Of a stretch of 64,000 bases of DNA, positions 25,395 through 34,705 are shown in pieces. The stretch comes from Anoxybacterium sp963668245 (GTDB lineage Bacteria > Bacillota > Clostridia > Peptostreptococcales > Anaerovoracaceae). Both the position numbers and the translations under genes were made by a program. Under the pieces are notes generated by a model. That model had not been told where the DNA came from and searched no databases. It was given only the letters and a program-made list of their open reading frames with translations. Numbering within the stretch: position 1 is the first letter of the stretch; every line of letters begins with the position of its first letter. The stretch is taken from positions 1 to 64,000 of the forward strand of contig CAXXKB010000006.1 of the NCBI GenBank assembly GCA_963668245.2, given 5' to 3'.

Positions 25395-26954
25395 ATGAGA
25401 ATAAAAACCGCAAGTGGAATCATACAAGGTCAATTGAATGGCGAAAAAAGAGAAGAAATGACAGCCAAACTGAAAACAACCCATACACGGAATACGGGGG
25501 TAGTTTATTATGGGCATCAGATTGTAGGACAGTCTGGGTTTTTAACAGAATTAATATCTGAAGAGGCGATTCTATATTTATCCAATCATTTTGATGAATT
25601 GTATAAAGAGCCGGCGCACCAAGTCAAGAAAAAATTTATCGACCACATCACAGAGTCGATTGAAGGGGCGAATATTGAATCCTTCTGTGGGGATTGCTCT
25701 GTTTTGTTTGCGGCAGTCAACGGAAATCGCTACATTGCAGGTCAGCTTGGAAAAGGGATGATTCTTCTTTATCAAGAGCAGTGCAAAATTTTATCAAGGC
25801 CAAAGGGAGAAGGCACCAAGGTTGACCCATGGAGTCCACTCGCATTGCCAGAAAACAGACTGCAAATGTATCGAGGAACCTTGGAAGAACCCTATGGATT
25901 TATGATTATCAGCGGAGGCGCAAGTTTGAGCCTTTCCAACCAGGATTACAACACGATTTCTCCTGCTTGCCCGACTTTTTTCAGTTGGATGAAGGATTTT
26001 CATGAGGATGACGTTAGCCAAGCCTTAATAGAAAATATGGTAAAATATTTTAATAAAAATACACAAGATGAGATTGGTGTAGCACTACTTCTTTGTGAAA
26101 AAGAAGAGGCATTGATGTTAGAAAATCAAGTAAATCTGGAAGAAGAATCGATAGAAAATCAAAACAACCCAGGTGATTCATGGGATGAAGAAGTGGAGCA
26201 GGATAGATTATTGGGTTGGTTGTCTGGAAAAAATGGATTTCGGATTAAAATTTTGATTGGAGTCTTGGTTTTAGCAATTGCAGGGCTTTTGGTATTGCAT
26301 TTTGTAGTGCCAGGCAGTGATATCTCAAATTCTTCTGAAGAAAACCCAACAGAAACCGTTTTAGAGGGTAGTTCTGATCTTCAAAGGTTAGACCAGGATG
26401 ATAATCAAGGGGAAGGGTCAAATTCAGCTGATGTAATTACTGATGCAGCATTAGACAATCCAGTGGATGAAGATATGACAAATCCTGAGCCATCTGTAAC
26501 ATTTTCTGTTGAGAGTCCTTTGTTTTACGAACCAGGATTCTATCGAATCGGAAGAGATATCCCTGAGGGAGAGTATTTTATTTGGACTGGAGACATGCTG
26601 CAACCAGACACTGTGGAAATTGATGGAGAAACCTGTTTAAGCAATGAGCTATATTGTATGACCATTGAGGTAGAGGACGGTCAAACCTTAAGCAGTGATT
26701 ATCGATTTACTGCGGCTGAAAATGTGAACCCTGTCAAATCAACAAACGGAACACTAATTAGTGGCAAATATAAAATCGGAAAAGATATCGCACCAGGGAC
26801 TTACTACCTTTTACCTGAAACCGATTGGACCGGCCGATACTATAGTGTATGGGATGGTGAAATTGACAATAAAACGGAAATTATAGCGCCGATTGAGGTC
26901 ACGGTTCCAGATCAGGGATATATCGTTCTGTATCATGCGGTATTAGAACTATAA
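25395..26954 (+). CDS. Membrane protein with degenerate PP2C-like domain and extracellular repeats
   Basis: 519 residues from the ATG at 25395, preceded by AGAGAGA; 25350 is a less likely start. Residues 1-240 have the layout of a PP2C phosphatase, but motif positions that normally hold metal-binding aspartates are changed: GQLGKGMIL in place of the GDSR-type motif and IISGGAS in place of the SDG motif. Only the terminal D of TQDEIGVALL remains. Residues 285-305 are a single transmembrane helix. An acidic linker leads to two copies of a beta motif (YRIGRDIPEGEY and YKIGKDIAPGTYY), presumably outside the cell. It is probably a sensor or scaffold rather than an active phosphatase (inference). 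Confidence 0.7.
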   Translation: MRIKTASGIIQGQLNGEKREEMTAKLKTTHTRNTGVVYYGHQIVGQSGFLTELISEEAILYLSNHFDELYKEPAHQVKKKFIDHITESIEGANIESFCGDCSVLFAAVNGNRYIAGQLGKGMILLYQEQCKILSRPKGEGTKVDPWSPLALPENRLQMYRGTLEEPYGFMIISGGASLSLSNQDYNTISPACPTFFSWMKDFHEDDVSQALIENMVKYFNKNTQDEIGVALLLCEKEEALMLENQVNLEEESIENQNNPGDSWDEEVEQDRLLGWLSGKNGFRIKILIGVLVLAIAGLLVLHFVVPGSDISNSSEENPTETVLEGSSDLQRLDQDDNQGEGSNSADVITDAALDNPVDEDMTNPEPSVTFSVESPLFYEPGFYRIGRDIPEGEYFIWTGDMLQPDTVEIDGETCLSNELYCMTIEVEDGQTLSSDYRFTAAENVNPVKSTNGTLISGKYKIGKDIAPGTYYLLPETDWTGRYYSVWDGEIDNKTEIIAPIEVTVPDQGYIVLYHAVLEL

Positions 26955-26979
26955 ACAGATGAATTGAAAAACTTAACCT

Positions 26980-27064
26980 AAAAGCCCCTTGGATTGGACT
27001 GGCTCCAATATGTTAGGCTTAAGAATCTAGCATATTGAAGGTCAGTTTTTCCAGGGGGCTTTTG
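26980..27064. terminator. Long nested hairpin terminator
   Basis: AAAAGCCCCTTGGA pairs with TTCCAGGGGGCTTTT around an inner stem (CAATATG..CATATTG). It lies between two convergent genes and can serve both. Confidence 0.75.
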
Positions 27065-27123
27065 CTATCGCATTCTTTTTATGATAGAACACCATTCTAT
27101 TCTTTTTACTAAAATGAAATCGT

Positions 27124-29031
27124 TTAATCTATCGTAACGGTAATCATCATGTCTGAATCATCACCATAAGAGTATTGCAAGGAGATGGATATGGTCTGAT
27201 CAGTGGTTGCGTTGTAATAGATATTGGTGCCTGTTATCGTCTCAACAGAATTTTTGGTGCTGGTATTGGAAGTGCTTTCAGTGCCGACAAACCCAAATGA
27301 ATCCAAAAGATATTCATAATCATCAAAAGCATAGTCGTTGTATTCATCCTCTATTGCCAAACGATAGGTATAGACATTTCCTGATTTTGAATAAGTAATA
27401 TTCAGCAGCTTCCCAATATCAGGGATATCGGGATAGTCGGTATAAAACAGATTGAAATTGCCATGGCGGTAATTGGTGTAGCTTTTTCGGAAGGTGAGGG
27501 GCGTGCTATAATCTGATTCTATATAGTCCTTTTCTGTCGTGACTACATACTCATATTCTTGACCTGGTTCTAGTAAATAGTCCATATAACCATAAGGCGT
27601 AATCTCATAGATGGAATCCAAGTAATGATAATAATCGTCATCTGGAGTAGAGTAATATACATTATAGTAATCAGCGCCAGATACTTCGTTCCATTTTAAA
27701 AATACAGTGGATTCTGTTTCATAAAGAACAGTCAATCCAGTTGGTGCCGCCGGCAATGGCTCTGAAAAAAGGCTATAAAAATTTGCCATAGAGATATTCT
27801 TGTTGTCAGAAACATCTGTTAAATAAGTGATTGGAATGGCAAATCCCATGTTATCTGCAAGATACAGCTTTTGTGTTGTAATTCCTATAAGATGACCAGA
27901 AGAATCAAACAGTCCGCCACCGCTGTTTCCTGGATTGATTGCGGCAGAAATTTGAATACTGTCTGTACGAAGTGCAGAAACGATTCCTTCAGTGACGGTA
28001 TTCAGATAGCCATAAGGACTTCCTATTGTTCGAATTGAATTACCTGTTTTTAAAGAGGAATTGTCTCCAATCACAGCAGAAGTCAATCCCGTCTTATTTA
28101 TTTTAATGACAGCAAGATCTAACTCCTCATCATAATCTTCAATAACAACGGTACTCGTATAGGTGCTTTCATCACTAAACGTGACTTCGATGGATTTTGC
28201 TCCCTCGATCACGTGATAGTTTGTAATAATTTTGCCATCAGCGGAAAGGATGACCCCGCTGCCAATGACTGGTCCATAGTAATCACTGTCATCTGTGTAA
28301 CAGGTAAGCATAACCACACTCTTTAAATTTTCTTCTAAGGAAACAGCTCCAGAGGCTTGAATGGAAAGTTCAGCTGGTTCGCCCAACGAAAGTTTTTTGA
28401 ATTGTGCAGCGGTTGCTTTTTCCACTTTCTGTTCTGATACGAGCTTATCAATTAAGGCTAAAGAGGATCCTTTATAAGGGAAATTCAGCGCATCATAAGA
28501 TGTTTTCGCAATATGAGCACGTAAAAAGGTTTGATTGCTTAGCGTGGTATATGTCTTATCGCTGATTAAATCAATATCTTTTGCGAACGTTAGAGCATTC
28601 TTGTAAGTAAAATCTCCAGCCTGATCATTATAACCAAGACTACGCAGCAGAAATGTGAGATACGCCTTGGCATCCATGGTTATCTTGGAACCAAACGTGG
28701 TACTATTGATTCCTGTGGTTAGACCATTTTCATATGCATAAGCCACATATCCTTTTGCCCAATTTGGGACATCAGTAAAAGGTATGGAATCGTTTTGCAT
28801 TTCAAGTGCATCTTCTTCTGCACCAAGAAGACGTATGAGCATAACAAGACCTTCTATCCTTGTAGGCTGACGATCCAGCTCAAAACCATTGCCAGTACCA
28901 ACAAAAACTCCTAGATTAGAAAGACTTTCAGCATACTCATCATACGTAGATGAGGTGGCGGCAAAGGAAAAACTGGGGGCAAGCAGTAAGCAAAAAACCA
29001 AAATGGTAATGGTAAATAATCGATGTTTCAC
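27124..29031 (-). CDS. Secreted SLH-anchored HtrA-type serine protease with fibronectin type III domain
   Basis: 635 residues from a GTG at 29031 that has GGGAAGG 9 nt upstream; the upstream ATG at 29073 has no ribosome site. A signal peptide (about 1-25, ending FSFAA) is followed by SLH-type repeats (about 30-180), then a trypsin-like domain with the triad H273 (ITNYHVIEG), D305 (ELDLAVIKI) and S370 (NPGNSGGGLFD). No PDZ domain follows. Instead there is an FN3 domain (about 430-530) and a C-terminal beta domain I do not recognise. It is likely a protease held at the S-layer or cell wall. Confidence 0.85.
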   Translation of the reverse strand: MKHRLFTITILVFCLLLAPSFSFAATSSTYDEYAESLSNLGVFVGTGNGFELDRQPTRIEGLVMLIRLLGAEEDALEMQNDSIPFTDVPNWAKGYVAYAYENGLTTGINSTTFGSKITMDAKAYLTFLLRSLGYNDQAGDFTYKNALTFAKDIDLISDKTYTTLSNQTFLRAHIAKTSYDALNFPYKGSSLALIDKLVSEQKVEKATAAQFKKLSLGEPAELSIQASGAVSLEENLKSVVMLTCYTDDSDYYGPVIGSGVILSADGKIITNYHVIEGAKSIEVTFSDESTYTSTVVIEDYDEELDLAVIKINKTGLTSAVIGDNSSLKTGNSIRTIGSPYGYLNTVTEGIVSALRTDSIQISAAINPGNSGGGLFDSSGHLIGITTQKLYLADNMGFAIPITYLTDVSDNKNISMANFYSLFSEPLPAAPTGLTVLYETESTVFLKWNEVSGADYYNVYYSTPDDDYYHYLDSIYEITPYGYMDYLLEPGQEYEYVVTTEKDYIESDYSTPLTFRKSYTNYRHGNFNLFYTDYPDIPDIGKLLNITYSKSGNVYTYRLAIEDEYNDYAFDDYEYLLDSFGFVGTESTSNTSTKNSVETITGTNIYYNATTDQTISISLQYSYGDDSDMMITVTID

Positions 29032-29062
29032 GTGATGATACCTTCCCTTTCTTTCATACAAT

Positions 29063-29091
29063 ATACTATGCATATTGTATCATAAATTCAA
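29063..29091 (-). promoter_or_regulatory. Promoter of the SLH-protease gene
   Basis: On the minus strand, TTGAAT (29091-29086) and TAGTAT (29068-29063) are 17 bp apart, directly upstream of the GTG-started gene. Confidence 0.65.
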
Positions 29092-29102
29092 TTAAATGGA
29101 AT

Positions 29103-30101
29103 TTAAATCTTCGTGTTTTCAAAGAAAACTTTCCCTAAATCCCATTGAAATGTAAGATAAATTTTATTGTTTTCAAAATCAAGCGCCTCAATGAGGAGCA
29201 GTTCTACCAGATTTCTTTCTGGAAGAGTCCAAGTCGGTTTTTCTGTCAGTGCGTGTAACACTGTATGTATTTCAGAAGAGGTAAAGTCTTTTGAAAGATA
29301 TTTCTCTTCTGAAAGCTGTTTTTCCAAGTGTTTTTGTTTGGTCCGGCAGGATTTCATACGATTCAGCAAAAGGTCTGCATCTTGACCATGCTCCAAGACC
29401 TTAATTAAATTTTGCACCGTTAAATCCAACTGGCCGATTTCTTTTTCTAGCTTATTGATTTGCGTTTTTGTTTCTGGTGGATTGCACTGACTGAAGATAA
29501 AATCGGAGATGGTAGTTTGTACTTGTGGCGTTAATGCTCTGCGGCATTCTTCCATCAACCAATTATCAAAGCTGGTTTGGTCAATATGTAGTGATGATTC
29601 TTTGCATAAAGAATGGCTGAATGGGAGTGCTTTTTCTTCTCTATAAACATCAGTTTTGCTCGGATTTATGAATTGACTAGCCTTGAAAAATAATTCTTCA
29701 CTGATCAATTGGGGTACCGAGTGGGGAATTTGAATCGTATCATAGATAAAGAATCCCAAATATCTTTTATCTTGAAGCATTGTTTTTAGAAGCTTTTCAT
29801 CTAATTTTATACCGCGGATGGAACGAATCTCTTGATTGTGCCAATGCTTGAGAATTTGATCGAGGGATTTCCCGTTACTATATTCTGAAAAAAGGTATTC
29901 TACAAATGGGAGCGTTTTATCATCAACCTGATAGTGCCGCTCTCGGTCAATTTTGTATCCAAGAGGGATAACTCCACCCACGTAGATTCCTTGCCAGCCT
30001 TGGCCAACTGTTTCTTGATGGATCATTTCTTTTGCATCGGGAAACATGCAGGACGCAAGTATTTTTAAAATTTCTGAAATGTGTTTCGTGGGAATGGTCA
30101 T
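29103..30101 (-). CDS. Serine-recombinase-like protein lacking the catalytic resolvase domain
   Basis: 332 residues from the ATG at 30101, with GAGGAG 7 nt upstream. The sequence starts where the DNA-binding recombinase domain (PF07508) of large serine recombinases would: GGVIPLGYKI, then FVEYLFSEYSNGKSLDQIL and LLKTMLQDKRYLGFFIY. A coiled coil (about 215-270) and the usual C-terminal ending follow. The N-terminal nucleophile-serine domain is absent, and no remnant is visible upstream, where a terminator lies. The cysteines of the usual zinc ribbon are not evident. It may bind DNA without cutting, or be a decayed relic with an intact frame. No attachment sites were seen. Confidence 0.65.
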   Translation of the reverse strand: MTIPTKHISEILKILASCMFPDAKEMIHQETVGQGWQGIYVGGVIPLGYKIDRERHYQVDDKTLPFVEYLFSEYSNGKSLDQILKHWHNQEIRSIRGIKLDEKLLKTMLQDKRYLGFFIYDTIQIPHSVPQLISEELFFKASQFINPSKTDVYREEKALPFSHSLCKESSLHIDQTSFDNWLMEECRRALTPQVQTTISDFIFSQCNPPETKTQINKLEKEIGQLDLTVQNLIKVLEHGQDADLLLNRMKSCRTKQKHLEKQLSEEKYLSKDFTSSEIHTVLHALTEKPTWTLPERNLVELLLIEALDFENNKIYLTFQWDLGKVFFENTKI

Positions 30102-30182
30102 AAATCTGCTCCTCATATTTTATTCTTACAGGTATTCTATCAGATTCGAATCGCCATCGCCAGTCGTACCTGAAAGAGAATG

Positions 30183-30215
30183 CGAAAAAAGACCTGCCGT
30201 GGCAAGTCTTTTTCG
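30183..30215. terminator. Terminator after the NhaC gene
   Basis: AAAAAAGACCTGCC and GGCAAGTCTTTTT form the stem with loop GT. It ends the minus-strand antiporter gene and separates it from the recombinase-like gene. Confidence 0.85.
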
Positions 30216-30253
30216 ATACGATTGGTTTTATAAGAGGAAATATTTTCGGTTGA

Positions 30254-31735
30254 CTAGAAAATAAATCCTGCTATTAGGAAACAAACAGCAGATAAGCCTG
30301 CAGCGAAAATACCAAAAGGTGCCTGCGTAAGGGCATGGTCAAAGTTATTACAACCAGTAGCGGCAGAAGTTAGGATTGTTGCATCGGAGTAGAAGCATAT
30401 GTGACTGCCGAATACACCAGCAGAAAGCACAGCAGATACCGCTAAAGCAACATTTACGTCCATTCCCATCGCAAGTGGAATGACAATCGGCAGAGCGATG
30501 ATATACATCCCCCAATTTGTGCCAGTAATAAACTCAGTGACAGCCAGTACCAAGAATATGATAAATGGCATCAGCTCTGGTGTCATAAATTGAGATGCAG
30601 ATGAAATTACGTAGTAGGTAAATCCGATTTGATCATTGACACCTGCAAAGAGGAATGCAAGTACCATTAGCATGAGTGGAAGAATCATGTTTTTAATCCC
30701 TTGCAGGGCCACATCACTAAAATCCTCTGCAGACATAATATTTTGTGCAAGGTAGAGAATAAACATAAAGGCTATCGTAACCAAAACACCCATTTGCATA
30801 TCTACATCAAAGTAAATTGTTGCGCCAACCAATACGACGATTGGTAATAAAAAATTGTAGATTCTAGGGTTTTCTGGCAGTTTTACTTCCTCAACACCAG
30901 AACGGATATCAATCTTTTCGGATCCTGGAGGAGCCAAAGGACCCCCTTCAAGAACACGTTGTTCTGCTTTTTTCATAGGACCAAAGATTGGGATGATTCC
31001 TAAAATTACAAGGGGAACAACAATGGCAGCAATCCATCCATAAAAGTTAAATGGGAGGGTTTTAATAAAGTAAATGAGGCCGTCGCCTTCTGGTGCCCAT
31101 CCATTTACCTCTAGCAACCTGCCGCAGAATACTGCCCATGTGCTGATTGGAATGATAACACATAGAGGGGCAGCAGTGGAGTCAACGACATAAGCAAGAA
31201 ACTCTCTTGGAACCTTATGCTTATCAGTGAGGGGTGCCATACAAGAACCAACTGTGAGTGAATTCAGATAATCATCAATAAAAATAACGACCCCAAGGAA
31301 CCAAGTCCACATCAAAGATGATTTTCTTGTTTTTGCTCGTTTCGCAACCCATTCGCCAAAGGCAAAGGCACCGCCAGCTCGTTCGATGAGAGAAATGATA
31401 CTGCCCATAAGACCGCATACAATAATCAGCCAAGCGATGTCTTCACTCATCATAACCTCCAGCAAGGAACCACTAAAGGAACCGAGCACATCATCTGGTG
31501 AAACCATAAAAAAGCCCATAATCGAAGCAAGGGTAAGTGCTTCTAAGATACGTTTCGTAAGGAAAATGTAGACAATCAAAAATAGTGCGGGGATGGTTGC
31601 CAGAACACCAAAATCAGCCGGATCCTCAGGAATAAGATTGGTTAATAGCATCGATAAAAGAATGATGATAATGACTGCTACAAGAGATCGCCGTGAATTA
31701 AAACCTGCGGCTTCTGCTTGAAGTTGTTTCAGCAT
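30254..31735 (-). CDS. NhaC family Na+/H+ antiporter
   Basis: 493 residues from the ATG at 31735, with AAGGAGGT 7 nt upstream. About twelve helices. The family core is seen in FIDDYLNSLTVGSCMAPLTDKH and in VFGSHICFYSDATILTSAATGC. The protein probably exchanges Na+ for H+ or an organic ion. It is a single-gene unit between two terminators and is not closely similar to the NhaC at 23527. Confidence 0.88.
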   Translation of the reverse strand: MLKQLQAEAAGFNSRRSLVAVIIIILLSMLLTNLIPEDPADFGVLATIPALFLIVYIFLTKRILEALTLASIMGFFMVSPDDVLGSFSGSLLEVMMSEDIAWLIIVCGLMGSIISLIERAGGAFAFGEWVAKRAKTRKSSLMWTWFLGVVIFIDDYLNSLTVGSCMAPLTDKHKVPREFLAYVVDSTAAPLCVIIPISTWAVFCGRLLEVNGWAPEGDGLIYFIKTLPFNFYGWIAAIVVPLVILGIIPIFGPMKKAEQRVLEGGPLAPPGSEKIDIRSGVEEVKLPENPRIYNFLLPIVVLVGATIYFDVDMQMGVLVTIAFMFILYLAQNIMSAEDFSDVALQGIKNMILPLMLMVLAFLFAGVNDQIGFTYYVISSASQFMTPELMPFIIFLVLAVTEFITGTNWGMYIIALPIVIPLAMGMDVNVALAVSAVLSAGVFGSHICFYSDATILTSAATGCNNFDHALTQAPFGIFAAGLSAVCFLIAGFIF

Positions 31736-31856
31736 AATGTACCTCCTTCGTATTCGCCATATCACATATGACGAAAAAAAATAAATAATTAATCGAAATA
31801 TTGCTGTCGTAATTCTCGCTTGCTACCTCAACGCAATATTTACTACATAAAAAAGA

Positions 31857-31901
31857 CCAATACAAAGCAAAGCTTTGCATTGGTCCTTATTAAGCCAACT
31901 T
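31857..31901 (-). terminator. Terminator of the two-component operon
   Basis: On the minus strand, AAGGACCAATGCAAAGC pairs with GCTTTGTATTGGTCTTTTTT, about 30 nt past the response regulator stop. Confidence 0.8.
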
Positions 31902-31929
31902 AAAAAAGTTTTCTTATCAATCTTCCAAT

Positions 31930-32661
31930 CTACTGAAGAATTTGTAGTTCTATTTTGTTGTAAGAATCTTCAGGAGAAATTTCTACCTGTTGTAATTTAA
32001 CTCTCAAGCCTATTATCTCATGAATCAAATTACAGATAGCTGTTTCATTGACAGAATAAAACATTCTCCTATATTGTTCAATTATAATACTATTCTGAAT
32101 ATTGTCAATCATGTTTTTTTCCATTATGGTAAAGGCATCAAAGGCTTTGATTTCAATTTTGTCAGAATTGATGAATACAGATACTCCGCTTGGACCTTTT
32201 CCTGTCTTTGTTTTCAGAAAGGAAGTAAACTCTTTTTTGATTCGATCCTCAGCTTGACTCTTTTGATCTGAGCTAAGAATTTCTTCTAATAAAAGTTTTC
32301 CTGTTAGCATGGTTTGATATTCCTGAATGGCAGAAATCAGATCTTCTGAGTCAATAGGCTTGAGAAGATATTTGTTGATACCGATATCTACGCTTTGCAA
32401 AATGACATTGACATCATCTACTGCAGAGGTAATAATAACATGGACATCTGGGGAGAGTTTCTTAATTTCGCGTATCATCTCTAGTCCATCCATCTTTGGC
32501 ATATATAAATCCACGATGACTAAATCGGGTTTTTGAGCTTGAAAAACAGATAGACCTTCTTCCCCATCTACGGCAGTAAAAATTTTACCAAAACGTCTTT
32601 TTAAATACTTACTTAGGGCCTCCCTTGCTTCTTGCTCATCTTCAACATAAAGTATTTTCAA
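31930..32661 (-). CDS. Response regulator with DUF2294-type output domain
   Basis: 243 residues. The receiver domain (1-120) has the acidic pair in YVEDEQE, phospho-acceptor D51 (VIVDLYMPKMDG), T78/S79 and K101 (LLKPID). No helix-turn-helix follows. Instead residues about 135-235 match DUF2294: GKGPSGVSVFINSDKIEI, LTxxEK-type FTIMEKNMID, YRRMF, and CNLIHEIIGLRV. That domain has no settled function. The gene lies 2 nt after the histidine kinase gene, so the two form a phosphorelay with a non-DNA-binding output (inference). Confidence 0.82.
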   Translation of the reverse strand: MKILYVEDEQEAREALSKYLKRRFGKIFTAVDGEEGLSVFQAQKPDLVIVDLYMPKMDGLEMIREIKKLSPDVHVIITSAVDDVNVILQSVDIGINKYLLKPIDSEDLISAIQEYQTMLTGKLLLEEILSSDQKSQAEDRIKKEFTSFLKTKTGKGPSGVSVFINSDKIEIKAFDAFTIMEKNMIDNIQNSIIIEQYRRMFYSVNETAICNLIHEIIGLRVKLQQVEISPEDSYNKIELQILQ

Positions 32662-32663
32662 GT

Positions 32664-34607
32664 CTACTCCTCCTCTGTTTCATAGATAGTATCTTCAATT
32701 GCAGAAGGATAAAAAGATGATGCCATCCCGGCGGACGCTGCGGCTTCTATGGAAATTCGACAGCAAACACCTGTGTCATGATTGTATAACCGGATGCTTC
32801 CATTCATTCTCTGCTCAATAATTACTTTTGAAATATATAGACCAATTCCTGTACCGTCTTTATCACTTTTTGTGGTGAAATATGGTTCGAATAGCTGAGA
32901 AAGAGTATCTTCGGGTATGGGGTTTCCCATATTGGAGATTTCAAGAATAACACTTTGCAACTCTCGCCAGCCTTGTATTACGATTCGTTTTTCATTTGGA
33001 TTTGATTCTAATATAGCGTCTCTTGCATTGTTTAGGATATTAAAGAGGACATGTGAAAATTCATTTTGATATCCCATGATTTCCAAACCGTCTTCCAAAT
33101 CCACTTCCACCGTAATACCATGATACTTTAAGCTTGCCTCCATCAAGTTAAGAGCCAAGTGGATGGACTCTTTGAGACTAAATTGAGTTGCTTCCCTGTT
33201 AGGCTTTAAAAAATCAGTGAAATCTTTGATTGTCTCAGACATATTCTTGACAATTTGTATGAGCTTGTCTATGGTAGCTTTGAATTCTTCAGCAGTGAGC
33301 TCTTGGTACTGATAATCATCGTATAAGTTGAGGAGGATTAAATTAATTGTATTGAGTGGCTGTTTCCATTGATGCGAAATGTTTCCCACCATTTCGCCAA
33401 TTTTTGCTTGTTTGGATTGGTATATCAAAAGAACATCTTTTTCTCTGTTTAGTGTGGCCTCTTTTCGCATCTCTGATTGGATTGCCAAGATTGCATTGTG
33501 AAATTCTCCGATATCATCCTTACGGCTTAGAAACTCAAGCGGAATGTCGTGGGAATAATCCCCAACTTCAAGGAGTTTTAGTTGGTCAGAAGCATTGACA
33601 ATGGGCTTGGAAACGCGCCTTGAAAAATAAATTCCAAATACGATGGTAACAAGTATACAAATCAATGTCATCAATTCGAGAATAAAAACAAGCCCCCTTG
33701 CATGGGAAAAAACTTCTTCGGTTGGTTGTGTGATTGCAACCGTCCAACCATTTGAAAGCTTGCTAAATGCAAGGATATACTCTTCTTCTCGATCGTAATA
33801 ATGAAAAATACCAGAATCTTTTATTGCGGAAAATCGCTTGATTTGCAGTTCTCCTTCTAAAATCTGATCTGGACTGATATGATCACTAGAAACAATCAGT
33901 TTTTTATCCTCATTAAATAGAAAAGAATTTCCTCCAGTGTAGATTTTCATAGTTTTTACAATATCTATTGTATCATCTGTAAGAATATCGGCACCAGCAA
34001 CACCAATGAGAATCCCCTTTACATAGACGGGACGAGAATAGGAGAGCATTTCAAGTTCCACATCTGTGTCCACGTAAGGTCCTGTCCAAACGCCACGTTT
34101 TTCCCGGATTGGCTTGAAATAGTATTGCATATCATCCTTGATTGGCTCAGAAAAATTTCTTGCGCTGAGACTCAAATCTGGTAGGACCTGCTGCGGTTCT
34201 CCTAAGTCATCAAAAGCGTACCATACTTCTTCCTGCGTAGGCGCAGTCAATTCGGGACTAAAAGTAAAATACAATCCATATGCAATATCGGAATACTGCA
34301 AAGTTTCTCTGATGATTCCATTTAAGTAATCTTTATAATCTTGAAAATAATATGAGTTTAATATAGAGTCTGCTGGATCAAAGGTAACAGAAACGTTGGC
34401 CGCCAAAGAGTCAACAATACTTTCGGTATTTTCAAAATAGATACTGAGTTGATTAGAATATTTTTCGGACCCGTAACCAAGCATTTGTTCCACCTCATCT
34501 TTCATGACAGAGGAGGCTTTTGTAATGCTCACTACGCATAAAATTGTAGAAGTAGAAATGGAACAAATGATAATAGCAAGCATAATTTTTAGACTGATTT
34601 TCTTCAT
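32664..34607 (-). CDS. Sensor histidine kinase with extracellular dCache domain
   Basis: 647 residues from the ATG at 34607 (GGTGGG upstream; 34619 also possible). Order: transmembrane helix (about 5-30), dCache sensor (about 35-295, with VWTGPYVD and GVAGADI), second helix (about 305-328), HAMP (RRVSKPI, DYSHDIP), HisKA with H412 in ISHQWKQPLN, and HATPase (N box NILNNARDAI, F/G boxes YFTTKSDKDGTGIGL). dCache domains bind small ligands such as amino acids or organic acids. Together with the downstream REC-DUF2294 protein it makes a complete two-component system next to the amidohydrolase region. Confidence 0.9.
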   Translation of the reverse strand: MKKISLKIMLAIIICSISTSTILCVVSITKASSVMKDEVEQMLGYGSEKYSNQLSIYFENTESIVDSLAANVSVTFDPADSILNSYYFQDYKDYLNGIIRETLQYSDIAYGLYFTFSPELTAPTQEEVWYAFDDLGEPQQVLPDLSLSARNFSEPIKDDMQYYFKPIREKRGVWTGPYVDTDVELEMLSYSRPVYVKGILIGVAGADILTDDTIDIVKTMKIYTGGNSFLFNEDKKLIVSSDHISPDQILEGELQIKRFSAIKDSGIFHYYDREEEYILAFSKLSNGWTVAITQPTEEVFSHARGLVFILELMTLICILVTIVFGIYFSRRVSKPIVNASDQLKLLEVGDYSHDIPLEFLSRKDDIGEFHNAILAIQSEMRKEATLNREKDVLLIYQSKQAKIGEMVGNISHQWKQPLNTINLILLNLYDDYQYQELTAEEFKATIDKLIQIVKNMSETIKDFTDFLKPNREATQFSLKESIHLALNLMEASLKYHGITVEVDLEDGLEIMGYQNEFSHVLFNILNNARDAILESNPNEKRIVIQGWRELQSVILEISNMGNPIPEDTLSQLFEPYFTTKSDKDGTGIGLYISKVIIEQRMNGSIRLYNHDTGVCCRISIEAAASAGMASSFYPSAIEDTIYETEEE

Positions 34608-34705
34608 AAAACCCACCATAAATGATTAAAGAATTACCATTTGCTTTTATTTTATGTTATTATACACTTGTTTTCAACGAAAAGTGAAGAAGAAAGGGGC
34701 AATTG

